Source of the DNA: JACDCY01 sp964350145
GTDB lineage: Bacteria; Gemmatimonadota; Gemmatimonadetes; Gemmatimonadales; Gemmatimonadaceae
Assembly (NCBI GenBank): GCA_964350145.1
Contig: CAYGJL010000007.1
Coordinates: 1-64,000, forward strand
Direction: 5' to 3'
DNA length: 64,000 nt
This document shows positions 17,480 through 26,585 of this stretch, one piece after another. The translations under genes were made by a program, and so were the position numbers. The notes under the pieces were generated by a model that ran no database searches, was not told where the DNA came from, and worked only from the letters and a program-made list of their open reading frames with translations. Numbering within the stretch: position 1 is the stretch's first letter; each line of letters starts with the position of its first letter.

Positions 17480-20421
17480 GCCAGGTGATCCGAGCGACCT
17501 CGCACGGCACGCGGCGCGAAGACCACGACATTGCAGCCGTCGAATCCGATCTGCTGTCCACCCTCGACCCGTTGGGGCGCGGCGGGCGCCTCTGGATCGT
17601 GGGACTACTGGCCGTGATGTCGGTGGGCGCCACCGCTTGGATCATGCAGCTCGTGAACGGGCTCCGCGTGACCGAGATGCGGAATTACGTCTCGTGGGGC
17701 GCGTACATGGCCAACTTCGTCTTTTTCATCGGCATCAGCCATGCCGGCACACTCATCTCCGCGATCCTCAGGGTAACCGATGCCGGCTGGCGCCGGCCGA
17801 TCACGCGCATGGCTGAGGCCATCACCGTCTTCGCTCTCATGGTCGGCGCACCGATGGTATTGATCGATATGGGGCGCCCCGACCGGCTCCTGAACGTATT
17901 CATGCACGGACGGCTGCAGTCGCCAATCCTGTGGGACGTGGTCTCGATCACCACGTACCTGACCGGAAGCATGTTGTACCTGTACGTGGCGATGATCCCG
18001 GACATGCCGATACTCGCGCGGCACGCCCGGGAGCGCGGGCGCTCTCCCAGGCTCGTGCGATTCTATGAAGCGTTGTCACTCGGGTATCGCGAGTCAGCGG
18101 AGCATCGCCGCCGCCTCGCGATAGCGCTCGGGGCGATGGCCGCGATCATTATTCCCGTCGCGATCTCCGTGCATACCGTCGTCTCCTGGGTCTTCGGGAT
18201 GACGCTGCGTCCCGGATGGCACAGCACCATCTTCGGCCCGTACTTCGTCGTCGGCGCGATCTTCTCCGGGACCGCCGCGATCATCACCGCAATGGTGATC
18301 TTCCGGCGGGCCTACCGGCTGGAGCGGTACCTGCTGCCCCTGCACTTCCGGCACCTGGGAAAGATCCTGCTCGTGCTCACGTTGCTGTATGCGTACTTCA
18401 CGCTCAGCGAGTACCTGACGGCCTGGTACGGCGGGCTAGAGGCCGACAGGCGCCTCATGGATCTGCTCGCCGGGCATACGGCGTACGGTCTTTCCTTCTG
18501 GCTGTGGGTCGTCGTCGGACTCTTCGCGCCCATCGGCTTCCTGCTCTTTCCGGGAAGACGTTCCATCAGTTCGATCGTGGCGGCATCAGTTCTGGTGAAT
18601 GTCGGGATGTGGGTGAAGCGGTACCTCATCGTCGTTCCCACGCTGCAGACCCCGTTCATCCCCGCCGAGGCGGCGGGAGTCTCGACCTGGTACTTCCCTA
18701 GTCCCGTCGAGTGGGCGATAACCGCCGGGGCGTTTGCAGCGTTCCTGCTCCTGTTCACGCTGTTTTCCCGGCTGTTCCCCATCCTCTCGATCTGGGAGAC
18801 GGCCGAGGACGTGGCCGAGACGAAGGCCCGTGCGATGGAGGCTCCTACCATGACGCGTCAGCAACCGGTGTCAGCGCTACCTGCCACGCTATCGCTCGCA
18901 CTCCTTGTCGGTGGCTTCACCCTGTTAACGCCCCTCTTCCCCACCAACTCAGCCCGGGCGCAGGGTGCCGCGCAGGTTGAGGAAGGGCGCGCGGTCTATC
19001 GAAGGAACTGCCGCACTTGCCACGGCGCCACGGGCGAGCCATCGGCGGAGACCAAAAGGAAGTACTCGACGATCCCGACTCTCAGCGACTCGGCGTTTCT
19101 CGCCGGCCTGTCCGACGACTCCATGCTGGTAGTGCTGCGCAACGGGAAGGGCAAAGACATGAAGTCGTGGAGTGACATTCTGACCGAAGCCGAGATGGCG
19201 GCGGTCGTAAGCTTCATCCGCACGCTGCCGCAGGCCCAGTCGAGAGATGCTGCCCCGGTTGCTGCGGAACGCCCGCCGCAGAACATCGATTCGATACCAC
19301 CCAGCCCGACGGACACGTCGCGCGCCGCGCTTGCCGCACCCACCTTGCCCGCCGCGCCCACACGTGCCGCGCCTACACCCGCCACGCCTACCACAGCTGT
19401 CGCGCCAACACTGGTGGCCGAGGCCGGGGCCGGCAGCGCGTGGGTCGCACCGGCACGCCAGGCCCGGCAGACCAACCCGATACCCGAGAGTCCGGAGGTA
19501 GCCGCGCGCGGCCGGGAGATCTTCCGGCAAGAGTGCGCGTCCTGCCACGGCAGGCTGGGGCACGGCGACGGTCCGAGGGCAGCCAATCTGGATACGAAGG
19601 TCAGCGACCTCACGACGTCGGCCCTCCAGGCGCAGAGCGACGGCACGCTCTTCTGGAAGATCACCGAGGGACGCGGCGACATGCCGAGTACGCGAGCTGA
19701 CCTCACCGATGAAGAGCGGTGGATCGTCGTCCATCACATCCGCAGTCTGGGAGGCCGAACGACGGGGGTCGCACCAGTCGTCGGGACGGGGGCGCACGCG
19801 CCCCCGGCGGCATTGCCAGGCCCGCCGATCGCCGGCGAGCTCGGCACATCCACCTCGGCCTCGGCCGGGAGCTTAGGGGTGGCGGCGGCTGATGCGCGAA
19901 TCGAACTGGGCAGAGCCACGGAAGGCGACGAGGAAATGCTCGTTGCGTCAGTAATGGTGGGCGGACAGCCGGCCGCGGGAGTAACCGTCGAGTTCTACGC
20001 GCAGCGGCATTTCGGATTGTTGTCGCTCGGGGAGAGCGAGACGCTCGTTGACGGAACCGCTGCCGTCTCGTTCCCGCTCGCGCTCCCGGGCGATTCGCGT
20101 GGCGCCGTACGATTTCGCGTCGCCTTGCTGGGACCGGATGCGGTGACGGGAGCGCAGGCCGAAGCTGTCCTATCCGGCGGCGTACCGTCCCGGCAGGAAA
20201 TCAGCGCTATCCCGCGCGCGCTTTGGTCCACACGCGCACCCATGGGACTACTGGCGGGGATCACCGTGCTCCTGCTCTGCGTGTGGAGCACATACGTATT
20301 CGCGATTTGGCAGCTCTTGCGAATGCGCGGCATTGCGGGCGAGCCGAACCCGGCGAGCGACCTGATACGCGGCTGGCCAACCACCTCCCCCGCCCGGTGG
20401 CCGGAACGCAACAGAAAGTAG
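17476..20421 (+). CDS. NrfD-type quinone oxidoreductase fused to two cytochrome c domains
   Basis: This is a 981-residue fusion. Residues 1-455 form an NrfD/PsrC-like integral membrane domain with about ten helices. A further hydrophobic segment (about 472-495) leads to a cytochrome c domain with heme site C512-x-x-C515-H. A Pro/Ala/Thr-rich linker (about 605-665) and a second cytochrome c domain (C687-x-x-C690-H) follow, then an Ig-like beta region and a C-terminal membrane helix (about 925-955). NrfD domains exchange electrons with quinones, and here the periplasmic electron acceptor is covalently attached. It is coupled by ATGA to the FeS subunit. One continuous frame spans all domains. 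Confidence 0.9.
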   Translation: MSQVIRATSHGTRREDHDIAAVESDLLSTLDPLGRGGRLWIVGLLAVMSVGATAWIMQLVNGLRVTEMRNYVSWGAYMANFVFFIGISHAGTLISAILRVTDAGWRRPITRMAEAITVFALMVGAPMVLIDMGRPDRLLNVFMHGRLQSPILWDVVSITTYLTGSMLYLYVAMIPDMPILARHARERGRSPRLVRFYEALSLGYRESAEHRRRLAIALGAMAAIIIPVAISVHTVVSWVFGMTLRPGWHSTIFGPYFVVGAIFSGTAAIITAMVIFRRAYRLERYLLPLHFRHLGKILLVLTLLYAYFTLSEYLTAWYGGLEADRRLMDLLAGHTAYGLSFWLWVVVGLFAPIGFLLFPGRRSISSIVAASVLVNVGMWVKRYLIVVPTLQTPFIPAEAAGVSTWYFPSPVEWAITAGAFAAFLLLFTLFSRLFPILSIWETAEDVAETKARAMEAPTMTRQQPVSALPATLSLALLVGGFTLLTPLFPTNSARAQGAAQVEEGRAVYRRNCRTCHGATGEPSAETKRKYSTIPTLSDSAFLAGLSDDSMLVVLRNGKGKDMKSWSDILTEAEMAAVVSFIRTLPQAQSRDAAPVAAERPPQNIDSIPPSPTDTSRAALAAPTLPAAPTRAAPTPATPTTAVAPTLVAEAGAGSAWVAPARQARQTNPIPESPEVAARGREIFRQECASCHGRLGHGDGPRAANLDTKVSDLTTSALQAQSDGTLFWKITEGRGDMPSTRADLTDEERWIVVHHIRSLGGRTTGVAPVVGTGAHAPPAALPGPPIAGELGTSTSASAGSLGVAAADARIELGRATEGDEEMLVASVMVGGQPAAGVTVEFYAQRHFGLLSLGESETLVDGTAAVSFPLALPGDSRGAVRFRVALLGPDAVTGAQAEAVLSGGVPSRQEISAIPRALWSTRAPMGLLAGITVLLLCVWSTYVFAIWQLLRMRGIAGEPNPASDLIRGWPTTSPARWPERNRK

Positions 20422-20471
20422 TGCCAGTTCACGTAGCACCCGTTGGAACACTCAGACGTCTGGAGGCGTCG

Positions 20472-21653
20472 ATGCGAACGAAGATGATCATGTTGGTTGC
20501 GCTGGTCGCAGGCACAATACCTCTCGCCCCGAGGGAGGTTCAGGCCATCCCGGCGTTTGCCCGGAAGTACAACATGAACTGCTCCGGCTGCCACTCGCCG
20601 GCCGCGCCGCGTCTAAACGCGAAGGGGTTCGCGTTCAGGTGGGCCGGATTCCGAATGCCTGAGGAAATCGGGGAGAACCAGGAGGTAAGGAACGTTTCCC
20701 AGTACCTGGCGACCCGTTTTCGATTCCGGTATGTCTACGCGAAGACCGAGACGCAATCGGCCTCGGCCAACGGATTTCGGTTCGTTGATGCCACCCTCTT
20801 CGCCGCCGGAGCAATTGGCAAGAACTTCGGCGCATTCGTCGAGGTAGAGCATGAGGCGGACGAGACCGGGGTCATGGCAGCCATGCAGGGCGTCTGGGGA
20901 ACCGAGTCCCGATACTGGGGCGTACGCGGCGGGCAGATGCACTGGCTGATCAGTGGCGGCGTAGCCGGATTCGACCGCCCGACCGGGATCAACCGGCCGA
21001 CGCCCGTCGGAAATGCCACCACGAAGGCGATTCCGTTCCGGTTGTCGAGGGATCAGCTAGGCGTGGAGACATTCTTCGTCACCGGCAGGAACCGGTTGTC
21101 GTTCGAGGTGCTGAACGGCGTCAACTCGGAGGGGAGTGGCATGGAGGGCGCTTCCCCCTCGACGAAGGATTTCGCGGTGATCGAGCAGTTCGTCTACGAC
21201 GGCGCGGGCTCCGGGATCGGCGCGGTGGGCTACTACGGCTCAATCGCGGGCCTCGACCCTGAAATAGACGGTACGGCGCACTTCACCCGGCTGGCTCTCA
21301 CGGCCAACAAGATATTCAAGCGCGTCGAGCTGCTCGGCGGCTACGTCTACAGCAGCGACAAAGATCTTCCAGCCAGCGTATCCAGCACGTCATCGATGAG
21401 CGGAGCCGGATACTGGCTGTACGGCGGGTATACACTCCCGAACTCGCTGACGATGTTCGGGCGCTACGAGTTCCTGGACACTAACAAGGATGTCGCGAAC
21501 CAGGGTAGCAAACGATTCGTCCTCGGGAGCGTGCTGCCGGTAAGTCTTCCCGAGTATCTCCGGCTTGCTGCCGAGTACACACTCGACGTTCCGCGCGCGT
21601 CGAGTGGGCTGAAGAAGCAGGGTGCCGCGCTGGAAGTCATGTTAAACTTTTAG
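20472..21653 (+). CDS. Outer-membrane beta-barrel with N-terminal heme c site
   Basis: The 393-residue product has a signal peptide (MRTKMIMLVALVAGTIPLAP) followed at once by a single heme motif, CSGCH, in the sequence NMNCSGCHSPAAPRLN. The rest shows alternating amphipathic strands ending in a terminal Phe, as expected for an outer-membrane barrel. The start at 20472 is fixed by a GGAGG 5 bases upstream. It probably moves electrons between the periplasmic cytochromes and the outer membrane. It follows the NrfD-cytochrome fusion by 50 bases, and its neighbour at 21755 has the same architecture. Confidence 0.8.
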   Translation: MRTKMIMLVALVAGTIPLAPREVQAIPAFARKYNMNCSGCHSPAAPRLNAKGFAFRWAGFRMPEEIGENQEVRNVSQYLATRFRFRYVYAKTETQSASANGFRFVDATLFAAGAIGKNFGAFVEVEHEADETGVMAAMQGVWGTESRYWGVRGGQMHWLISGGVAGFDRPTGINRPTPVGNATTKAIPFRLSRDQLGVETFFVTGRNRLSFEVLNGVNSEGSGMEGASPSTKDFAVIEQFVYDGAGSGIGAVGYYGSIAGLDPEIDGTAHFTRLALTANKIFKRVELLGGYVYSSDKDLPASVSSTSSMSGAGYWLYGGYTLPNSLTMFGRYEFLDTNKDVANQGSKRFVLGSVLPVSLPEYLRLAAEYTLDVPRASSGLKKQGAALEVMLNF

Positions 21654-21685
21654 CCGGCATTCGGCACGGCTGGCTTGATAACGAA

Positions 21686-21711
21686 GCTGGCTCCCGGCAG
21701 CGGGAGCCAGC
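21686..21711 (+). terminator. GC hairpin between the two cytochrome-barrel genes
   Basis: GCTGGCTCCCG and CGGGAGCCAGC form a perfect 11-bp stem with a GCAG loop. No T-run follows, so it may attenuate transcription or protect an mRNA end rather than terminate fully. Confidence 0.5.
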
Positions 21712-21754
21712 TCTCGTGACGGTTCGACAAGCGGTTCCTTACGTAAGATTAAGC

Positions 21755-23110
21755 ATGCAGGTGGGCAACCCTGGCGGCGTTCTCCGCCGCCGATCGATTC
21801 GCGCGCTGCTCGCGGCAGGCCTTGCGATCATCTCCGCCGCACTGGCCGCCCCGCTCGACGCCGTCCCCGTCCATCGCACGGGCGCCGGGCGGGCCATCGG
21901 CACCAACGCGTTTCCAGCATTCTCGCGCCAGACCGGACTGGCTTGCTCCTCATGCCACTTCCAGAAATATCCCGCACTCACGCGCTTCGGTCGGGGATTC
22001 GCGGCGGCCGGCTATACAAGAATGGGCCCTCAGGAGACCGTCAATGGCGAGCGGCTATCCCTCCCCATAGCTTTGAACGCCAGCATCTTCGTGAAGATTC
22101 GCTACCAGAAGACCAACGGCACCGACGTTCCCGGCGAGCGCACGACGAACGCCGGCGAGCTCCAGTTTCCTGACGAGCTTGCGGTCTTGCTGGGCGGGCG
22201 CGTGAGCGACCATATCGGCTTCGTGATCGAAGGCTCGCTAGCCGGCGGTGCGAGTCCCTTGGTTCGCGGCTTCAAGATGCCCTTTTCCTTCAAGTTGGGC
22301 AGCGGTCTTCGGGCGAACGCCATTCCCTTCAGCACCGACGCACTGGGCGCCGCCTATGGCTTCGAGCTGCTGAACACCGGCGCCGTAAGTCATGTCCGTG
22401 TGAATGAAAATCGCGGCGCGATTTCGGCGCAGCAGTACATCGGCACCGCCACGGCGGCCGAGGGCGTGGCCTTCGTGCTCGCCGACGCCAGGTGGTTCGT
22501 CAACGTGACAGCGTGGTCACCCAACCATTTCGCCGCCGCCAGCGGCGTAGCGAATGGCTCGCCCACGGCGCTGTACGTTCGCGGCGCGTTCACTCCGGTC
22601 GTGGGCAATTGGGATCTTGCCGTTGGGGTACAATCGTGGAGCGGGTCCGCGGCCACGGCCAACGCAGCCGGAACGGGAGTCGACGAATTCGAAACTACAG
22701 CCCTCGCATTTGATGCTCAGGCCCAAGGCGCGGTGAGGGGATTGCCGCTCGGTCTTTATTTCACTCACGGCCAGTCCGGTGCGAGCCGTCCGGCCGCGAA
22801 CAGGAACCTGTTCAACTCGAGGGAGCGAGGCCGTTCCGCTTCAACCGTGACGGCCGAACTCGGCGTGACGAAGAATCCCAGGGTGACGCTGGTTGGCGCG
22901 TATCGCGACGCCGACAACGGCCGCACCGCGGCGAGCAGCGCGGATAACGCGTTCACCTTGGCTGTGAACCTGATGGTCGCGCAGAATGTCGGCCTGCACT
23001 GGACATTCAGCAGGTACACCGGCGGTGCTTATGCCGCGGGCCAGGATCCGTGGCATCCCGGCGGCAGCGGCAACACGTTGCACACGTTCCTGCTGTCCGC
23101 CGGGTTTTGA
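21755..23110 (+). CDS. Second outer-membrane beta-barrel with N-terminal heme c site
   Basis: The product (451 residues) has a Sec signal (RRRSIRALLAAGLAIISAAL), one heme motif CSSCH in TGLACSSCHFQKYP, then a long barrel-like region of alternating strands ending in Phe. The layout after the heme (P-x-L, then a GRGFAAAGY segment) parallels the preceding gene. The ATG at 21755 is preferred; an in-frame GTG at 21716 lies immediately after a hairpin and adds no signal-peptide logic. Expected site is the outer membrane; partner and substrate are unknown. Confidence 0.78.
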   Translation: MQVGNPGGVLRRRSIRALLAAGLAIISAALAAPLDAVPVHRTGAGRAIGTNAFPAFSRQTGLACSSCHFQKYPALTRFGRGFAAAGYTRMGPQETVNGERLSLPIALNASIFVKIRYQKTNGTDVPGERTTNAGELQFPDELAVLLGGRVSDHIGFVIEGSLAGGASPLVRGFKMPFSFKLGSGLRANAIPFSTDALGAAYGFELLNTGAVSHVRVNENRGAISAQQYIGTATAAEGVAFVLADARWFVNVTAWSPNHFAAASGVANGSPTALYVRGAFTPVVGNWDLAVGVQSWSGSAATANAAGTGVDEFETTALAFDAQAQGAVRGLPLGLYFTHGQSGASRPAANRNLFNSRERGRSASTVTAELGVTKNPRVTLVGAYRDADNGRTAASSADNAFTLAVNLMVAQNVGLHWTFSRYTGGAYAAGQDPWHPGGSGNTLHTFLLSAGF

Positions 23111-23153
23111 TCGAGTAGGGCTGGTACGGCCGACGACCCACCGGCAGCCTTCT

Positions 23154-23600
23154 CTACTGCTTCACCCCCGACGGCGGCGGCATCGTAACGCCGGCGTGGA
23201 CGTCCGCCAGCGCGGAGTCCGTGACTCCGCTCCGTGCGGCCGGCCCGTTCAGCGCACGCAGCAGCTTCGTGGCGCTGTCCGTAAGCGCAGCGTTGTTGGT
23301 CACGCCGGCCACCATCAGCATCCCGAACACCGGCGCCTCCGCCTGGGGCGCGAGGGCGGCCGCACGGCGATACTGCTCGAGCGCCAGAGCGTAGGACTTG
23401 GCGGTGTACAGCTTGTTGCCGCTGTCAAGCGCGACCTTCGCGTCACCGGTGATCGAAGGAACCGTCCCGTGCGGGGAAACGCCAGTCGCGGTGGCCTCGT
23501 CGAGAGGAATCATCGGTGCGTCATCCTTGCCGCTGCAGCCGAGCACGAGCACGGTGGCGAGCAGTGGAAGCATGCAGCGTCGTACGAGTGAATCAATCAT
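23154..23600 (-). CDS. TPR-containing lipoprotein
   Basis: The 148-residue product has a lipoprotein signal with lipobox LVLGC near residue 22 and a TPR-like helical pair (ALDSGNKLYTAKSYALALEQYRRAAAL given here only by position, residues about 57-85). It ends with a Pro-rich tail. It is the last gene of the leftward multiheme operon, 28 bases after the 16-heme gene, and may help assemble or tether the cytochrome conduit at a membrane. Confidence 0.75.
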   Translation of the reverse strand: MIDSLVRRCMLPLLATVLVLGCSGKDDAPMIPLDEATATGVSPHGTVPSITGDAKVALDSGNKLYTAKSYALALEQYRRAAALAPQAEAPVFGMLMVAGVTNNAALTDSATKLLRALNGPAARSGVTDSALADVHAGVTMPPPSGVKQ

Positions 23601-23628
23601 TGTCGAATAATCTCCGTTGGGTTGAAGC

Positions 23629-25107
23629 TTAGCGCGCGGTCGGGATCGCGGTACCGTGACAGGCGATGCACAGCGAGGGGTTCTTCGACCGCATCCGGGC
23701 CGCGTTGAACCCCGGGCCGTGCGGGTTGAAGCGGAAGCCGCCGCCCACGGCGGAATGGCACGCGGTACAGTCGCGCTCCGCGTGACACGACGCGCACGAC
23801 TCCAGACTCTGCCGCGCGGCCTGGCCGTGCCCGAGAGTGAAGCCGCGGAAGGCGTCGTGATACCCCGCGGCCCCGATCCTCCGCGCCGCGACGACCCCCG
23901 CCTGCTGGTGACAGCTCTGGCAGAACTGCGCGGGGTTGTGGCAGTCGCTGCAGCTCGCCGAGCGCGAGTACGCCGCGCTGGGATGGCGCGTGATGAACGC
24001 TGCGGGGTGATAGCGCGACTGCGGCCCCACGTCGGGACGATGACACGTCAGGCACATCGTGCGCACGTGACAAGTCTGGCACGTGCGCGGCCGCGCGCTC
24101 GCTTCAGGTCCGTGCTTCTCCCTGAAATCCCACGTGTGACTCGGCGGCGGAGTGCGCACGAGCTGCGCGCCCGCGGCGCGATTCGGCCCCGCGGCCGGAA
24201 GCGCAGCGACGGCCCGCGGCGCGGTTCCCGAGTGACAGGTCATGCAGCTCTCGCGCGTGTGGCAGGTCGCGCAGGTCGCCGTCCCCCGCTCCGCCTCGCG
24301 TCCGTGCGCGCGGATGAAATCGGGACGCGAGTGGCTGGCCGGCACCGGCTGCGACAGCGCAAACACCGGCGAGCGGTCGTCCAGCTCCAGCGCGCTGACC
24401 ACGGGCGACTCGGCCGCGTTGACGTGACAGGAGATACACAGATTCCGCGCGTGACAGGTGGCGCAGCTCGCTGCAATTCCGACCCGGCCGGCGCGCTGCC
24501 CAGCTTTGGCGAGCCGGCCGTGTCCGCCGAGGCGGAAATCCGGCGCGTCGTGCGAGCGTGGCTTCGGAAAACCGGCGATTTCCTGTGCCGTGAGTCCGGG
24601 CGCGTCGGTGAGAGGCACGTGACACTTGGCGCACGCAGTTGGCGGGTTGTCAACGTGCGGCTCGGGAAGCGCGTGGCAATCCAGGCAGCGGCTGACCGAC
24701 GCCTGCTGGACCGCCATCCGCGGCTCCCCTTCCTGCGTGTGGCAATTGGAGCAGCTGCGGATCAGGACGCTGTCGGCCGCGTCCCGGGCCGTGACGGCAC
24801 GATGATGCGCCTCGTGCGTGAACCGGAGATTGCTGCCGCGCGGCCCGGCGGGCGGCTGCCAGGATACGCGCTGCTCGACGACACCGTCATGGCACGACGC
24901 GCAGCCGGCCGGATTCGGGAACATGGTCCCTTCCGACTCGACGACGCCGGCATGACACGTGGTGCAGAGCGGAAAGAGGTTCGCGTGCTTCGCGTGCGGG
25001 AATCGCTCCTCTTCTTGCGGTGCTCCGAACGGGGCAGCGACGAGCGCGCCGCCGGCCAGCACGGCGAGCGCGAGTCCGAGCAGCGTCCGGCGACGCGGAA
25101 GCTTCAT
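23629..25107 (-). CDS. 16-heme c-type cytochrome
   Basis: This 492-residue exported protein has a signal peptide (MKLPRRRTLLGLALAVLAGG) and sixteen CxxCH motifs. From about residue 210 they occur as five tight pairs, CxxCH-x4/5-CxxCH (for example CATCHARNLCISCH and CASCHAERDCTACH). This indicates duplication of a diheme unit. Many extra His residues can serve as distal ligands. It overlaps the porin gene by ATGA, the arrangement expected of a porin-cytochrome conduit. Predicted role: electron wire in the periplasm or through the outer-membrane barrel. Confidence 0.92.
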   Translation of the reverse strand: MKLPRRRTLLGLALAVLAGGALVAAPFGAPQEEERFPHAKHANLFPLCTTCHAGVVESEGTMFPNPAGCASCHDGVVEQRVSWQPPAGPRGSNLRFTHEAHHRAVTARDAADSVLIRSCSNCHTQEGEPRMAVQQASVSRCLDCHALPEPHVDNPPTACAKCHVPLTDAPGLTAQEIAGFPKPRSHDAPDFRLGGHGRLAKAGQRAGRVGIAASCATCHARNLCISCHVNAAESPVVSALELDDRSPVFALSQPVPASHSRPDFIRAHGREAERGTATCATCHTRESCMTCHSGTAPRAVAALPAAGPNRAAGAQLVRTPPPSHTWDFREKHGPEASARPRTCQTCHVRTMCLTCHRPDVGPQSRYHPAAFITRHPSAAYSRSASCSDCHNPAQFCQSCHQQAGVVAARRIGAAGYHDAFRGFTLGHGQAARQSLESCASCHAERDCTACHSAVGGGFRFNPHGPGFNAARMRSKNPSLCIACHGTAIPTAR

Positions 25108-26585
25108 CGCGCGAGCGGTCTCGCCGGGGGCAGCGGCGTACGGTCGGCGCCTGATCCGAAGGTCACGGTGACGCCGCCGCGCAGCCGGAGCTGCGCGAGT
25201 GAGGTAGCTCCGGCGTCGGGCCTGTCGCGCTCGTCGTTGACGCTAGCGACGTCCGCCCAGATGCGCTGCTGCCCGCTCCGCTGCCATTCGGCGCGCGCGC
25301 CGAGCCAGCGGCTGGTGGCGTCGTAGTACCGCAGCTCGAGCGGCCGCGCCAGCGTTCCGCCGTACACGTCGAAGGACAGCCCCGCCCGCGGCGTGAACGT
25401 GACCGACGCATCCGCGAAGCGCGCGGAAGCGCCCGGCCCGTGCTCGAGACCGTAGTTGGCATCGAGCATCCAGCGCGAATTCAGCGTCGCGGTCGCGCCC
25501 GATGTCATGCGCCAGCCGCGATCCTCCAGATCGGGCACGAGCGCGGTGGAGACCTCCGCGTCCTGGTACCGGTATCGCTCGCCGCGAGCATGCAGCGACA
25601 GCCACCCGGTCGCACGCACCTCGGCGGACGCGTTCACGGCCGAATATGGCACTGGGCTGAACGCGCCCCACAGCGTCCACAGGCTGAAGTACGGCCGGTA
25701 CCGGCGCGCGCCGGCCGACACCGAGTAGCGCGGACGCAGATACGTGAGCGTCAGGTCGGCGTTCCCCAGGTGACCCTCGGCGATGTTGTAATCGAGCCCG
25801 CCGGTCGCCAGCATGGATCTCGCGCGGCCATGGAACGACACGCCGCTGCGCTCCGACACGAAGTGATTGTCCTCCGGATCCACCTCACGGCGGTATTCGG
25901 CGCGAACGTCCACGCCGCGGTACAGCCATGCGGCTTCCACTCCCGCGACGATCTGCCGGTCGCGAGGGCGCCATTCGTCGAGCGGGTTGAGCGCGGGGCT
26001 GGACGCCGGCACGACCGCGGCCTGCCCGAGTCCCCACCCCCCGTACCCGGTAAGCTCGACCGAGAACCGGTCGATGCGGCCGCTGAGCCACACGCCATCG
26101 TATCCCATCGGCTCGAGCCGCGAGGTGAGGAGCTGCCGCCCCACGCGGGCGATGAAGATGGAGCGACGATAGTCGAGATAGCCCTCGATGAGCTGCACGG
26201 CGGGATCTGTTCCGGGCCACACGTCGTCTCCGCCGAGATCACCCACGACGCGGCCGGTGGCGTGCAGCGCGAGCCCTTCGAAGCCCAGGCCCCACATCGC
26301 AAGACTCGCCGAGATCGTAGCGGGAACGCCGCGCAGCTCTGGACCGGGACGGAAGAAATGGCAGAACGCGCCGCCGCCGCAGCGGACCGCGAAGCCGTCA
26401 GGACTCTCGAGTCCGCCGTTGACGCTTGGCACCGCATCTTCCACGGGAATGCTGTCGGCGACGAGCCCGCGAAAGGACACGGCCTGCGCCCTCGCGTCCA
26501 GCCGGACGCGATAGTCCTGCGCGATCGCGGGAGCGGACCACGCCGCGAGCGCGCACGCGGCGATCAGCGCGCGCGACAAGCTCAT
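25104..26585 (-). CDS. Outer-membrane porin-like protein of the cytochrome conduit
   Basis: The product (493 residues) has a signal peptide (MSLSRALIAACALAAWSAPA) and a long series of alternating strands rich in Tyr, Arg and Gly, consistent with a large beta-barrel. It is locked between a 20-heme and a 16-heme cytochrome gene by ATGA overlaps on both sides, as in MtrB-like porin-cytochrome systems. A Cys pair in RCGGGAFCHFF (C-x5-CH) near residue 68 is reminiscent of, but not the same as, the CxxC of MtrB. Family assignment is by architecture and context. Confidence 0.75.
   Translation of the reverse strand: MSLSRALIAACALAAWSAPAIAQDYRVRLDARAQAVSFRGLVADSIPVEDAVPSVNGGLESPDGFAVRCGGGAFCHFFRPGPELRGVPATISASLAMWGLGFEGLALHATGRVVGDLGGDDVWPGTDPAVQLIEGYLDYRRSIFIARVGRQLLTSRLEPMGYDGVWLSGRIDRFSVELTGYGGWGLGQAAVVPASSPALNPLDEWRPRDRQIVAGVEAAWLYRGVDVRAEYRREVDPEDNHFVSERSGVSFHGRARSMLATGGLDYNIAEGHLGNADLTLTYLRPRYSVSAGARRYRPYFSLWTLWGAFSPVPYSAVNASAEVRATGWLSLHARGERYRYQDAEVSTALVPDLEDRGWRMTSGATATLNSRWMLDANYGLEHGPGASARFADASVTFTPRAGLSFDVYGGTLARPLELRYYDATSRWLGARAEWQRSGQQRIWADVASVNDERDRPDAGATSLAQLRLRGGVTVTFGSGADRTPLPPARPLAR

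Noticed and set aside
18850..20421. Possibility that the cytochrome part of the NrfD fusion is a separate gene starting at the internal ATG near 18850
   Set aside because: The frame is continuous without a stop or a ribosome binding site at that point, so a fusion is the simpler reading; it is noted as something to verify.
21716..21754. GTG at 21716 as start of the second cytochrome-barrel gene
   Set aside because: It lies directly after a strong hairpin and adds residues before a normal signal peptide; ATG 21755 fits better.
23656..25326. Plus-strand open frame opposite the 16-heme cytochrome
   Set aside because: Its periodic Arg/Gly-rich sequence is the complement of repeated heme motif codons.
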